DNA of 64,000 nt, from positions 5,630,467 through 5,694,466 of the forward strand of contig NC_087191.1 in assembly GCF_035594125.1 (NCBI RefSeq), given 5' to 3'. This stretch comes from Scylla paramamosain (lineage: Eukaryota; Arthropoda; Malacostraca; Decapoda; Portunidae). Positions within the stretch are counted from its first letter, which is position 1; the number at the start of each line of letters is the position of its first letter. The notes beneath the pieces were generated by a model. It did not search any database and was not told where the DNA came from. It saw only the letters and a program-made list of their open reading frames with translations. Positions 32,100-51,469 of this stretch are shown here, piece after piece. A program made the translations under genes and the position numbers.

Positions 32100-33420
32100 T
32101 CTCTTTACTATCCAATGGTTTTCCAGTTGGGTTCACTAGCGGGGTTCCAGTCGCTGCTGTGTCCCGAAGTACTGTAACATCATGAACTCTGCCATTCATT
32201 GTAACCTTACCAGGAAAAACCTGGGGAACAAGAATCCATGGCAGAAGAAGTACTAGACAAGATTACATTACCATCTGCAGATCTCTCAGCACCCGATGTC
32301 TTACCACTACCTAGTTCCGAGTGTCAGGTGAGGTCCAAGGATCTATTACATTGGTCCTCTCTGCTCCTGCGGCAGGCACCTTCTCTTCTGTGAAATTGAA
32401 CACATTATTTCTCTGGCTAGTATTTTTACATTGTTTAACCTTTCCACAGTGTGTCCTGGTTTCTTACTGTAGTTACAAAAATAGAGGAGAGGATTTCTGG
32501 TATAATGGGTAGAAGAGAGAGAATGTCTGGGATTCTGATGAGAATGTAGGGATCAAAGAGGGGAGTTATTCTTGAGAACAGTGGATCTAGGAACATTAGT
32601 TCTAGGAGGGGGTTGGAAGTCAGATTTTGGGAAGTCTAGGAGAGAATTGTCCATAAGCATGAGGGTGAAAGTAAGGTGAGTTAGAGGGTACTGGACAGTT
32701 ATATAAGAGACGAGGACCACTCGAGTCACCACCATACTCGTATATTGCCCATCTATTTACTGTGAAATGATCAGCCTTAGAGGCGGCTACTTTCAGCTCA
32801 CCTCCGTCCATCTCCTAGTCCATAAAATAGAGTTCTCTGTCTTTAGGAATTCTCATTAAAAATTGTTCAACCAACATAAGGTTGTACAGCTTGATCCCAT
32901 CATCACTATCACCATCACCTATTACACCAGTGGACCTAAGCCACATTAGGAAAGAGTGTTCTAATCTAGTAACAAAATCTGTGTGAGACTCCTCAGTCTT
33001 TTTTTTTTTTTTGTAATTTCCTGAAGTGCTGTCTGTATGCCTCTGGAGTCAAAGTGTAAACTTTGAGTATTTCTGACTTATGGTGGTCATAATCACTACA
33101 CTGACTGAATGAGAGAGTGTTATGAAGTTTACGTGCTTTTCCCTTGAAGCCAGTTTGAGCAACAATCGACCACTCGTTGTGAGGCCACTTAAATCCCAGA
33201 GCAGTCTTCTAAAATGTGTTAAAGAATTCCAAGACATCAGACTCGTTGAAAGGTGGAATAACTTTGAGTCTATCTGAAAAATGTTTACGAATACTAGACT
33301 GAGCTGCAGAATGATCATAGGTCACAGCTCTTATTTCTAGTGTTCTAGCCTGCAACGTTCTATCAGACTCATTTGCTGATTTTCTAGTTGTTGTTCAAGG
33401 CTAATTTTAAGTTAGTTTCA
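32100..33420 (-). pseudogene. Gypsy protease N-terminus and gag remnants
   Basis: Minus-strand pieces of gag: FNESDV-like then ALGFKW region (about 33200), the LEHSFLMWLRS-like matrix/capsid motif (about 32960), SDDGIKLYNLML, and LYFMD followed by MDGGELKVAASKADHFTVNR (32811). After a spacer comes the protease start (32260-32100) with RVHDVTVLRDTAATGTPLVN. Several frame changes are present. Packaging and processing functions are lost. Confidence 0.65.
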
Positions 33421-33423
33421 AAC

Positions 33424-37465
<4,042 letters not shown>

Positions 37466-37556
<91 letters not shown>
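37466..37556. repeat. (TA)n at LINE-A copy 5 5' end
   Basis: TA tract starting at the last base of the LINE 5' end. Confidence 0.97.
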
Positions 37557-37561
<5 letters not shown>

Positions 37562-40198
37562 TTTTTTTTTATTTACATATTTACTTTTCCTTTTTTGGTT
37601 ATATTTAAAAATGGTAGCATTAAAGGGCAAATGCTTCTGAATCCAGTTTTGCTTCAAACTCGGGTAAAAGCGACGCAAACCCAAGAGTTGTTTAAGCAGG
37701 TGTAATGCAATAAGCAAATCTTATACATTTGAATGGTTTCAATAGTGGGCAAATATTAGAACGAAGGAAAAATGTCATACCGGCGAACGATTAATAATGG
37801 TTTTAGTATCATTTGCCTATCGTTCAGATCTTGCCAAAACATTGTCACGAAGGAACTCAACATAAAGCTCCACAACTTGACACGAACCCACAGGTCACAC
37901 GAGTGTGTGCATAAATCTTCTAAAACTTGTGTAATGGAACCAATGCCTTTCCGAGGTTGTCATTGGTGAAAGCTGGGTCTACGGCAGCGGCCCAGAAATC
38001 AAGCAACATCATCAAGTTCACTCTTAACGAAGAAAATGTTAAAAGTTAAAACCAATGTCAAAAGCATTTGCTAATATGTTGCTTTGTCATGGAAAGAATC
38101 GTCCACGCTGAATTCCTCCCTGCAGATCAGCTAGTGAACCAACACTTTTAAGTCGAGGTCCTGTGAGGCGTTTGAGAGATAATTTGTGAAGGAATCTTCT
38201 AGGTAAGTGGCACCCACAGAACTGGCTTTTACGTCACTGCAATGTACAGACTCACGCCTCTCTATCCATTCAATAGTTATTACCTAAAAACAGTACGGTA
38301 ATGTTCCCACACTTGTCTTACTCTCATGTTTTTAGAAATCAAAGTTTTCACTGAAAAGGTGTTGATTTGACAATGTCACGGAGATCCAAAGCAAAAATGC
38401 GGATAGTGAACAGCCTTAAAGCAGGGGCGGGCATCCTTCTCAAGGCATAAGACAGATGAAACTTTCAGGAGCAGCCCGTTGATAGGAGTGATACATGAAA
38501 ACTCCATATTGATTTTATACAAAAAATTGTATTGAAATGCGTATATATTAGTGAGAACATTGTCGCTACTTGCCGCTTCGAATGTGTTTCAATGACCAAT
38601 CAATAATTTTTGAGAAGAACTGTACACAGCAATTAATATAATGGGTACTACTAAACGCTGCGATGAATATACTCAATATAATTTTGTAACTTGCCAGAAG
38701 GAAGGGCGAGGTCACGGAAAAAGGACCTCATAACGGGGACGACACGAGCGCAAGTGTCCAGGTCCACATCCTCAGATACATGCAACAAGGTGAGAAAAAT
38801 ACACAAACTTATCATTCGCCTTTCACAAACGCAGCTTAACCTCTAAGACGGTGATGGTCAAGCATGTGTCTGTCTGCCTTACAGCTTCACACTGAGGTCG
38901 TTCAGGTGTACAGTTGACGTCCGTGATCAAAGTCAGGGCCTGTATTATACAAACCGTCACAACTACTAGTAAGTCCAACGGTTATAGGATAAAAAGTGGA
39001 TAATTTCAGACATAACCGTCAAAAATTCCTATGATCAACCATAAACTCCTTTAGACGATAATAAAATAACACAGGATGCCATGTTTAGGTTCACCCTGTC
39101 TTAAGATACCCACCCGAGGAATATTTTCCGAAGAAGGGACGTGCTTAACGAGCTCAGTGATGCTGATGTTATGAAGAGATACCGTCTAACCAGGAACGGT
39201 ATTTTTTTATGTTATCAGTCTCGTGAGAGAAACCTTACTGAGTGACACCAACAAGAGAAACCCTCTTACCCTTGAGCTGAAGGTCATCATAACAATGACT
39301 TATCTTACCACCAGAAAAATGCATATGTGCAGCAGGGATGACCTTGGCCCAACGTAACTCACCATCACCCAGACCATTAATGCCCTTGCAGATATGAACA
39401 TTATTATCAGTTTTCCCACCACCCAACATATTATCGAGGCAAACGAGGCAGATTTCTTCAACATTTTTAATATACCCGGGGTTATTTCAATTTATAAAAA
39501 TCATTTGAATTTAAACAAAAAATCATGAATGGAAAAAGAAAAAACTCTATTCAACCAAACATAAATTAACTTATAATTGTGCCACTGAATTCCATAGTAA
39601 GAAGCCATCCCTTTCAGTTAATATGCCGTTTCAAAACTTATAAAATTTGTTTAGCCAATATAACTATTTTGCATTTCTTCTAAGGAAAGGAAGAAATGAA
39701 CCTTATCTAATCTTACCGAACCTAACTAAAACTAACCAAACCTTAAAAAAAATAAACTCAGTCAAATGCAACCTAAATTAACGAAAAGTAATACTGACTC
39801 AACTTAACCCATAACTTAAGTGTCGTAATTTCGTTTCTTTTGCTTGCACACCTTTCAACTGAAATACGTTTTGCGTATTTTCTCAAAACGAATCCTTATT
39901 TTACTATGCCTAACTTTCCCAAAGCTCATAACATGAAGTAAAAACATTTTAAAATCCAAAAAAATATTTTTATGAACCAATTTCATTCCATATATATAGA
40001 GTTGACAAATTGTGAGTGGTGTGTTCAAGCGGCCGACGGTGTTGTTGGATTACTCATATGTGACCGACGATTTCTGACGGCCATAAGATGCTCATGAATT
40101 CTGTTAGCAATGACGGTTAGCATTATATAAAATGCGAGATCAGGCAAGCGTGCCATTATGAGTCGAAGTTATCAGCGTGGGTAAGTTTTTTTATCTAA
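37557..40198. other. Largely unique intergenic DNA, no gene recognised
   Basis: AT-rich, low repeat content, with loose CCTAAC-type motifs near 39700-39800. The longest open frame with some structure is minus 39450-39235. It reads EICLVCLDNMLGGG and then CKGINGLGDGELRWAK, AAHMHFSGGKISHCYDDL. It has spaced Cys and His but no family I can name. Confidence 0.45.
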
Positions 40199-40200
40199 TT

Positions 40201-40243
<43 letters not shown>
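40199..40243. repeat. (TTTA)n run
   Basis: Perfect TTTA repeats of about 45 bp. Confidence 0.93.
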
Positions 40244-40245
<2 letters not shown>

Positions 40246-40262
40246 AGAGAGGAAAGTGGTAA

Positions 40263-41020
40263 TTTCTTCTGCAAGTCACATACACAGGACGGTGTGAGCC
40301 CAGGACTCAACCAGCGAACTATGCAGGACAAGAGCAGGTCGCCATAGCGTTTGCTGACCTCGTCCATCAATGCCTGGAAATGGGGAAGATAAGGTTGCAG
40401 GAGAGGATGGAGTTGATGACCTTCAAAATGACAGATATGACATCAGCAATTTTGACTGACATGGCGCACATGGACTTGGTGGATGATGCGTTGCGCTTTG
40501 TGTATGGGCTGTGTGTCCGGCGGCCTAACTAGTAGTTAGGCAGCGCCTTTCTTCTCCCAAGTAATCGTTGGGACACCGTTGGTCGCCACGCACTCCTTCT
40601 GGAATGCTGCTCCACACACTGAATTTCGGTGTCGAAGATGCCTTGCCCAGTTGTGGTGCTGTGCTGGACAAGTTGGAGGAATTCCTCATACACCTGGAGG
40701 TTAGCCGAACGGTGACCATGGTACACCACGGCGATAAGGCTTCACCCGGCACGCAAGGATGCAGAAGACCTCATAAGCGGCGGCCGTCACCTAGCTTGTT
40801 GACCTCAGCAGTCTGCTTGCAGAAGACCGAAGTTGTTTACTGCAAGTTGCCGGATGGTCAAGCGATGATATCATTCCTCTCATCAAGAGACATTGACGCA
40901 ATGTTTGGTGTTCGGTGCTCTGTCTTTCTTTTGGCTCCGCACGTCGAACTCTTTGAAGACAACTGCAGTCTTAAAGCATATGAGGGATTTGGTATGTCCA
41001 AAACGCTCGATGAAGATTAA
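40263..41020 (+). pseudogene. Uncharacterised coding-like segment in two frames
   Basis: Two open segments separated by a stop and a frame change. Segment 1 (40263-40532, 89 codons without a start) reads HQCLEMGKIRLQERMELM then TFKMTDMTSAILTDMAHMDL. Segment 2 (40568-41020) contains LDKLEEFLIHLEVSRTVTM, an Arg-rich CRRPHKRRPSPS, and VVYCKLPDGQAMISFLSSRD then VRCSVFLLAPHVELFED. Base composition is more GC-rich than the flanks and codons look used. I do not recognise the protein; a decayed transposon ORF or a broken host gene are both possible. Confidence 0.35.
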
Positions 41021-42034
41021 CTTTTGATTCCACTTACATTTGAAGATTGCATTAGTGTTTTGGCAGAATTTAGTTATTTTTGGTAGTTTTGCGGGCAAGT
41101 CGGATTGCAATGGTAATATCAAGCAAGGTAGCGGTCCGAATGCTACCCTCTTTGGGGCCATTTATAGTTTGTGGGTATTAGGTGTTCCGCCTTTGCCCAA
41201 GAGAGTTCCAAAGGTGCTTCCAAAAGTGGGAATAGTAAGATCGATCCCCAAATGTTATTACTTCAAAGAAAATAACAGTAACATGAAAAGAGTAAACCTA
41301 AACTTCTTTGTCGAAACAGTCCGGAAACATTTCGATAGCACCTTTCTTGTTTTAGGAATCTTTTCAAGTGATTAATAAGATAATTAATTGAAAAGAAAAA
41401 AAAACAGTAATATTCAGGTCAGGTTGGGTATTAAGGCTTCTTAATTGTTTTTCGTATGATGCTAGTCTGAAAAGTGCATCGTGTTCATCATAACATATTG
41501 TTGGTAAATATAGTAGGCTACTTCATTATCCCTTTAAAGAAAAAGCCAAAGGAAGTGTCATTTGCTTATTGATGAAAAGAAAATAAATAATTAAAAAATA
41601 AGTAAATAAATAAATAAATAAATAATGATGGTTTTATATTTTGGATGCATGGTGGTATACAATTAATCTCATAATCAAAATCCTTTTTAAATTAATCAAT
41701 CAATCATACAATTAAACATAACAAAGATATTATAGAAATATTGATTTTTTTATCTTAATTATGTCGATACAGATGCAATGGTGTCATTATTACCAATTCC
41801 TGAACAGTGTTGTTGTGTACTTTTCATAGCCCAATGTTCTCTGAACATATAACCTAACCGACATGACTTAAAAGGAGTTCCAAAATCAACTATAATGGGG
41901 CTGGAACAGCAAAACTCAAGCATTTATGAGTTAATTTTCAATAGTTTAAGTTTTCTCCTCTGTAATCAAACAACTTTTGATGGTTTCTGGCAAGGCATCC
42001 TTCATGGACTCGGAAACCATGTTAGATGAGAGTC
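41021..42034. other. AT-rich DNA and 3' flank of SCY-like gene 2
   Basis: No independent gene is recognised. It includes an AAATA/TAAA run near 41580-41625. The bases just left of 42035 are the 3' UTR of SCY-like gene 2 (minus), matching the gene 1 3' UTR at CCATGAAGGATG. No canonical AATAAA is seen within the first 150 bases. Confidence 0.5.
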
Positions 42035-43250
42035 TTAGTAGGAAGCTAGCCAGTCCGTGACTTCTTCTATGGTGAACAGCTTGTAATCTGATGCCGTCAT
42101 CATAAAGTTTCTGATAGAGCTTTTAGTCGCCTGGAGTTCAACCATGCTTCTGGCTGCAGGAAGAATACAGGAGATGAATGAGTGCAACATGTAATTAACT
42201 TGAACCAATAGTAAATATGAATATATGCCAGATATCCGGTTAGGAAAGTCACATATTCACTGAAATGGAAAATAAAGTCATTCTCTTCTGCAAGCTTATG
42301 GCCAAATGCTTTTATCGCCATAGATTGTAAGTTACAAGACGTAAATATGAACAATGACAAGTTCAGTCCCAAAGCGCTCAGCTGTTTGCTATTGGAATAT
42401 GGAGCTTGTTATGTTTTAGCTACAAAGATACACCGTCTTATTTTAATTTTACCTTTATTTACGAAAATCTTGATGTGTTATCAAGTGACACCGTCAAGAT
42501 GGCAATAACCACCATTGCTGCTCTCCCTCTCTCCCTCTCTGCCACTCATCCCCCACCAACTTTTAGTGCGTTCATATCTAAATGTCCTGTAACTTCTAAG
42601 CTGTCATTAAAAGTATTTCACTATAGAATGTTTCCGACTTAGAGTAGAATGATTTTATCTTTAATTTCTGTATGTGACTTTCCTGAACCTCAAATATATA
42701 GTGACCGCAGTGTTGCGGCGCCTTAACTTCAATCGATCGATCAATCAATCAATCAAATGAAAAAAAAAAAAAGTAGAAACAGGATTTCCTAACCTTCCCC
42801 AACAACATTTGTCCAAGGAGCACACGACATCTTTGCAGTGTAGGAGCCGTTTTCTTGTTTATTTGTTTCCACCAGACATGGGTTGCCCAGAAAAGAGACA
42901 CCTGCACCGGGTTGCCTGAATCACGCCTGCATGTAAGTGTTATTGCACAACATACACAATGACAGTCTCACCTAAGTGGCGAGTCCTTGTACAGGTATAA
43001 CATTAGGAAAGTATGAAACTACAGAAAGAGTAACATACCTATCACTGCAGTTGAAAAGTTTAACAACGTACTAAAAACTTATAATGGTGCTTGAAAGGAG
43101 TCTATAATGATGAACTTACCCGACCATAAAAACTATGGCGTCGACAGCCTGAGGGAGAAGCTTGTTGAGGGTGGAGCCTGCCTTGCATGGAGGCACTGCG
43201 ACGTCCAGCATTACCACCACTATGAGACTGACCAAGAGAGATGGACGCAT
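42035..43250 (-). CDS. SCY: Scygonadin-like antimicrobial protein precursor, gene 2
   Basis: Minus-strand spliced gene: exon 1 43250-43120, exon 2 42915-42794, exon 3 42153-42035, giving 123 codons. Donors are GTAAGT and GTTAGG; acceptors TGATTCAG and TTCCTGCAG; phases 2 and 1, exactly as in gene 1. Signal peptide of 24 residues (MRPSLLVSLIVVVML to PPCKA), then a 99-residue mature chain. Motifs are LNKLLPQAVDAIVFMVGQ, GVSFLGNPCLVET, GSYTAKMSCAPW, VVGEARSMVELQ and the end FTIEEVTDWLASY. Two mature cysteines, as usual in the family, probably pair. It is closer to described scygonadins than gene 1 is. Intron 2 is 640 bp against 125 bp in gene 1, because of an insertion. A secreted role in crab reproductive-tract or haemolymph defence is inferred from the family. 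Confidence 0.92.
42406..42780 (+). mobile_element. Probable retroelement 3' end in intron 2 of SCY-like gene 2
   Basis: Plus-strand segment ending with CGGCGCCTTAACTTCAATCG, a (TCAA)n run and a poly(A) of 13. The tail repeat plus poly(A) looks like the 3' end of a LINE or SINE inserted antisense to the gene. A short open frame before it ends SLKVFHYRMFPT. Gene 1 has no such insert. Class unknown. Confidence 0.4.
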
Positions 43251-43305
43251 TGTGAGGGTCTGAAGGGGAGTGGATCTTGTGGTGGCGGTGGAAGTTGCTG
43301 GTGAG

Positions 43306-43360
43306 GTGTGTGTTGACTACCAGACTGTCTCGCCTTAAAAAGCAGTGGGTTTCTCATGTC
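43306..43360 (-). promoter_or_regulatory. Core promoter of SCY-like gene 2
   Basis: On minus: CATGAGAAACCCACTG, then the TATA-like GCTTTTTAAGG (43343-43333), then GTCAACACACACCTCACC (from 43317). It matches the gene 1 promoter block element by element. Predicted start is near 43317, giving a 5' UTR of about 67 nt. Confidence 0.65.
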
Positions 43361-43565
43361 GTGTCTCTTTCGCCAACACGTCTACACAATTATGGAAACT
43401 GAAAAATTTATACAATGTGCTTCCAATTATAGCTATGAACCTCCTTACTTTCCACGACATTGAAGTGTTTGGGTGGAAAATTTCTTTCTGTGGTTGTTCG
43501 ATTCTAAAAAAAAAAAAACTTTCCTTACAGCCGCAAACAAATTGCTTAATTCCTGAATTCCCAAC

Positions 43566-43567
<2 letters not shown>

Positions 43568-43637
<70 letters not shown>
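43568..43637. repeat. (CT)n tract upstream of SCY-like gene 2
   Basis: GA on the gene's strand, about 225 bp upstream of the TATA-like box. Counterpart of the GA tract before gene 1. Confidence 0.95.
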
Positions 43638-43641
<4 letters not shown>

Positions 43642-43927
43642 AGCAGTAGAAATAGTAGTATTAATAGTAGTAAATTTTCTAAGCTTGTAACTGATATTCT
43701 ACAAATACAATAGTTTTCGATTCATTTGTATATTTTATAGTATGTATTAGTATTCAACTTCAAGATTCCGGAATGTTAGTCCTGCAACGGTCAGCTGTTG
43801 TGGCGCATACAAGACGTAACGGTTCATAGTAATCGTCATTTTATTTATTTATTTATTTATTACTTTTATTTTTACCTTTTTCTCGTTTATTTGCTTATAT
43901 ACAAACATCTAAAGAACATGCAGATAC
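43638..43927. other. Short intergenic stretch, nothing recognised
   Basis: AT-rich; a TTTA run lies near 43840-43862. Confidence 0.5.
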
Positions 43928-44778
<851 letters not shown>

Positions 44779-44789
44779 AAATAGGGGGA

Positions 44790-46560
<1,771 letters not shown>

Positions 46561-46971
46561 TCAAAATCTGCTCTCCTAAAGTCAGGTATTTTACTAGTAT
46601 TTTTGCTTCTAAAAGTTTCTTCCCATTTTAATTTTTACCTAATTTCTCAATGGTCACTGTTACCTAGCTGTCCTCCAAACTCTACCTGCGTTACTGCTTC
46701 CTCCTTGTTAATAAGAATTAAATCTAGAATATTGTTCCCCCTTGTGGGTTCTGCGACTACATGTTAAAAAAAAAAAAATCGTGAATTACCTAAGAAATTC
46801 TGCTTCCTTGTTATCCACCATGAGGCTTCAGTAGATATTCCTAAAATTGAAATCTACCAGACATATTTGACTATACCTTCCTGCTCTATTTATTTCCTGC
46901 CACAGTGAGGAATTAATTTTCTTTGTACTGTTCAGTGGCCTGTACACTACTCCCAGTACTATTGACTGAGA

Positions 46972-48055
46972 AAGGTTAGGGCACACGGGATAGATGGGAA
47001 GGTGTTAGGCTGGATTTGGTCATGGCTTGGTAACAGGCGACAGAGAGTGGTAATAAACGGCTCGAAATCCGAGTGGGGTCATGTAATTAGTGGGGTGCCA
47101 CAGGGATCAGTATTAGGGCCATTGTTATTTCTAATATATATCAATGACTTGGATAGTGGAATTAGTAGTGATGTTAGTAAATTTGCGGATGACACAAAGA
47201 TAGGTATATTAATTAGGTCAGAATCGGATGCCATCGCCTTGCAGGCAGACTTAGAATGAATGAATGGACGGATAGATGGCAAATGCAATTTAATATCAAT
47301 AAATGCAAAGTACTTAGCGTAGGTAGAGGAAACCCACACAATAGGTACACATTAAACAACCAAACTCTGGTAGGTACAGGATACGAGAAAGATTTAAGAG
47401 TTATAGTTAGCTCTGAACTCTGTCTAGGAAAACAAAGCATAGAGGCCAGAAACAGGGCAAATAGGGTACTAGGATTCATTTTTAGGAGTGTTAAAAGTAG
47501 AAGGCCGGAAGTAATATTAAAGTTATACTTGGCGCTGTTCAGACCTCATCTAGACTACGCTGTATCTATAGACTACGCTCATCTATTAGAATCAGTACAG
47601 AGGAGAATGACTAAAAGGATACAGGGGATGAGGAGTATTCCTTACGAGGCGAGGTTGAAGCTGTTAAATTCTTTAGAGAGACGTAGGTTAAGAGGGGACC
47701 TGACAGAAGTCTTTAAGTGGTATAAGGGTTATAACAAGGGAGATGTAAGCTGAATTCTTAGGATCAGCAACCAGGGTAAAACAAGAAATAACGGGTTCAA
47801 GCCTAAAAAAATTAGGTTTAGGAAGGAGATAAGAAAAAAAAGTTTCTCAAATATAGTGGTGGATGAGTGGAACGGACTCAGTAATCATGTAGTTAGTGAT
47901 AGGACACTAGAGAGCTTTAAGAGAAGATAAGACAAGTTTATGGATGGGGATAACAGATGGAAATAGGTAGGTGTGTTTCATACAGGGACTGCCACGTGTA
48001 AGCCTGGTCGCTTCTTGCAGCTTCCCTTATTTCTTATGTTCTTATGTTCTTATGA
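46972..48055 (+). mobile_element. LINE-D copy 2, 5'-truncated, inside LINE-D
   Basis: Plus-strand RT portion: GKVLGWIWSWLGNRRQRVV, SGVPQGSVLGPLLFLIYIND, KFADDTKIG, MQFNINKCKVLSVGRGNPHN, IQGMRSIPYEARLKLLNSLE, RRLRGDLTEVFKWYKGYNKG, then a stop and VVDEWNGLSNHVV. Catalytic ADD is intact. It ends with TTTCTTATGTTCTTATGTTC repeats, the CR1-type 3' tail. A 6-bp duplication TGACTG flanks it (46962 side and right after the tail), and removing it rejoins the endonuclease reading of the host LINE-D. Confidence 0.85.
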
Positions 48056-48439
48056 CTGTGATCCTTCCTTAATATTTTCCCATATCGACTCTGTTTTGCT
48101 GTTTTAATTCTACTGTTAATACAACACTGTAATGTGTCCCTAACTTATAACGCGAATGCTCCTCCTCTCCTGTTTTCCCTGTCTTTATAGAACAGTGTAT
48201 AACCATCTATTTCAACCTCTGGATCAAGTACTTTTCTTGACATATCTAACCAAGTTTCTGTTAAAGCAATGATATCAAGGTTCTCTACACACGCTATCCC
48301 TCTAAGCAAGCCTGTTTTATTCAAAATACTTCTACAATTTGTGTAGAAACACTTAAGGTATTTCTCACCTTTCCTGAGATAGTTACCTATCTAAATTTAA
48401 CTAATTTGTCCTTCGTTTTGACTTCACAAGCCATTCTTG

Positions 48440-49300
48440 CCTCCTGACTAACGAAAAAAGCGCTGGAGTGCAGTTACCTCCCGCTCGAGTGTTTCGGCCA
48501 AAATCCTAACACCCTGGCGTGACAAATGCACTCCATCCGGGGCGTACAAGGTGTCCCTACCATAGAAGAGGTCCCAGTTGTCGATGAACGTCCATCTCTT
48601 ACGATAGTTCGCGAGCCTGAGATTCACTGTAATAGCCCTGGACAGACACTCAGCACCAACTCCCCTCCTCGGCAAGTCACCACATACCACAGTGATCCCT
48701 CCCTTGCCCCTAATCCTATCCAAAGCCTGTCGAAACCTCCCGAACAGTTCCTCACTCCTGACCTTATCAAGGTCATTCCCTCCCGCGCTTAGAAAAACAA
48801 TGAAATGGGCTTGGTTCCATCATTTTCCAAGCACGTGTCTAGCTTTCCTATCCCGGCCCCCGGCAAACACACCCTCGACCTATGCTTCCTATCTCTGGCA
48901 TAAAACATACTATCTAAGTGCCAAACTTGACTATCACCAAGCACAAGCGCTCTACCTTGGGGCAGGGTAGCTGCATCTGCTCCCTCCTTCTTGTCTCCTC
49001 CCGCCATTTCCACCTCCTCCTCCTTTACTTCCTTTACTTTTCGTCTCCACTCAAGGCTCCCTGAGGACCTTCAGCCTCTTGGCTAACCTGCACACAACCG
49101 ACCACTGCTCCTCCGTCGCCTTACTAGGTAAGGTGACGGTGGGGCACGACACTACCACAGGTGCTGAGATCCTGCCACAGAACTCAGCCTGCAAGTCTGA
49201 GATCCTCTCACGAAAACCTCCGAGATCCTTCCATGAAACTCAACCTTCACCTCTGAGACCTTCGCAACGAAGGCCTCGATAACAGGAGAACTAACACAAG
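48440..49300 (-). pseudogene. LINE-D ORF1, SGNH-hydrolase domain
   Basis: Minus-strand ORF1 of the CR1-type element. ALVLGDSQVWHLDSMFY (about 48950) holds the GDS block I; CLPGAGIGKLDTCLENDGTK follows; after a frame change comes GGITVVCGDLPRRGVGAECL and YAPDGVHLSRQGVRILAE (48723-48470), whose D-x-x-H is block V of the esterase. An esterase-like ORF1 is known in CR1 relatives and is thought to aid RNP or membrane interactions. At least one frame change near 48780 disrupts it. Confidence 0.75.
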
Positions 49301-49389
49301 GCGACTCACCAACACAAGGCGCCATGTCTACACTAGCCTACTATTAGCGTCAGGTCACTGCTCACTAAACACGTCCATTCACTAATATA

Positions 49390-50879
<1,490 letters not shown>

Positions 50880-50920
50880 ACTCGTATGTATTAAAGAAAG
50901 ACTCCTGCCCATATACACCC

Positions 50921-51129
<209 letters not shown>

Positions 51130-51240
51130 TTTACGCTCAATGTGGATAATTGCCTAATGTGAACATCAGGCAGGAAATGTCCTTATATTCACATTAGGCA
51201 AGCAATTTGAAAATTTTTTTACGAATTATTAACGTTAAGC

Positions 51241-51446
<206 letters not shown>

Positions 51447-51469
51447 GTGCATGATCTACTCGGGTGGCA

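Noticed and set aside
28825..32115. Target-site duplication for LINE-A copy 4
   Set aside because: CTACTCC on the left and TACTATCC on the right are only similar; no exact repeat at the junctions.
42100..42372. Minus-strand open frame with NLQSMAIKAF and FHFSEYVTFL as exon 3 of SCY-like gene 2
   Set aside because: It aligns by chance with the SCY C-terminus over 33 positions but lacks a proper acceptor and the EEVxDW motif. The true exon 3 at 42153-42035 has acceptor, phase and full motif.
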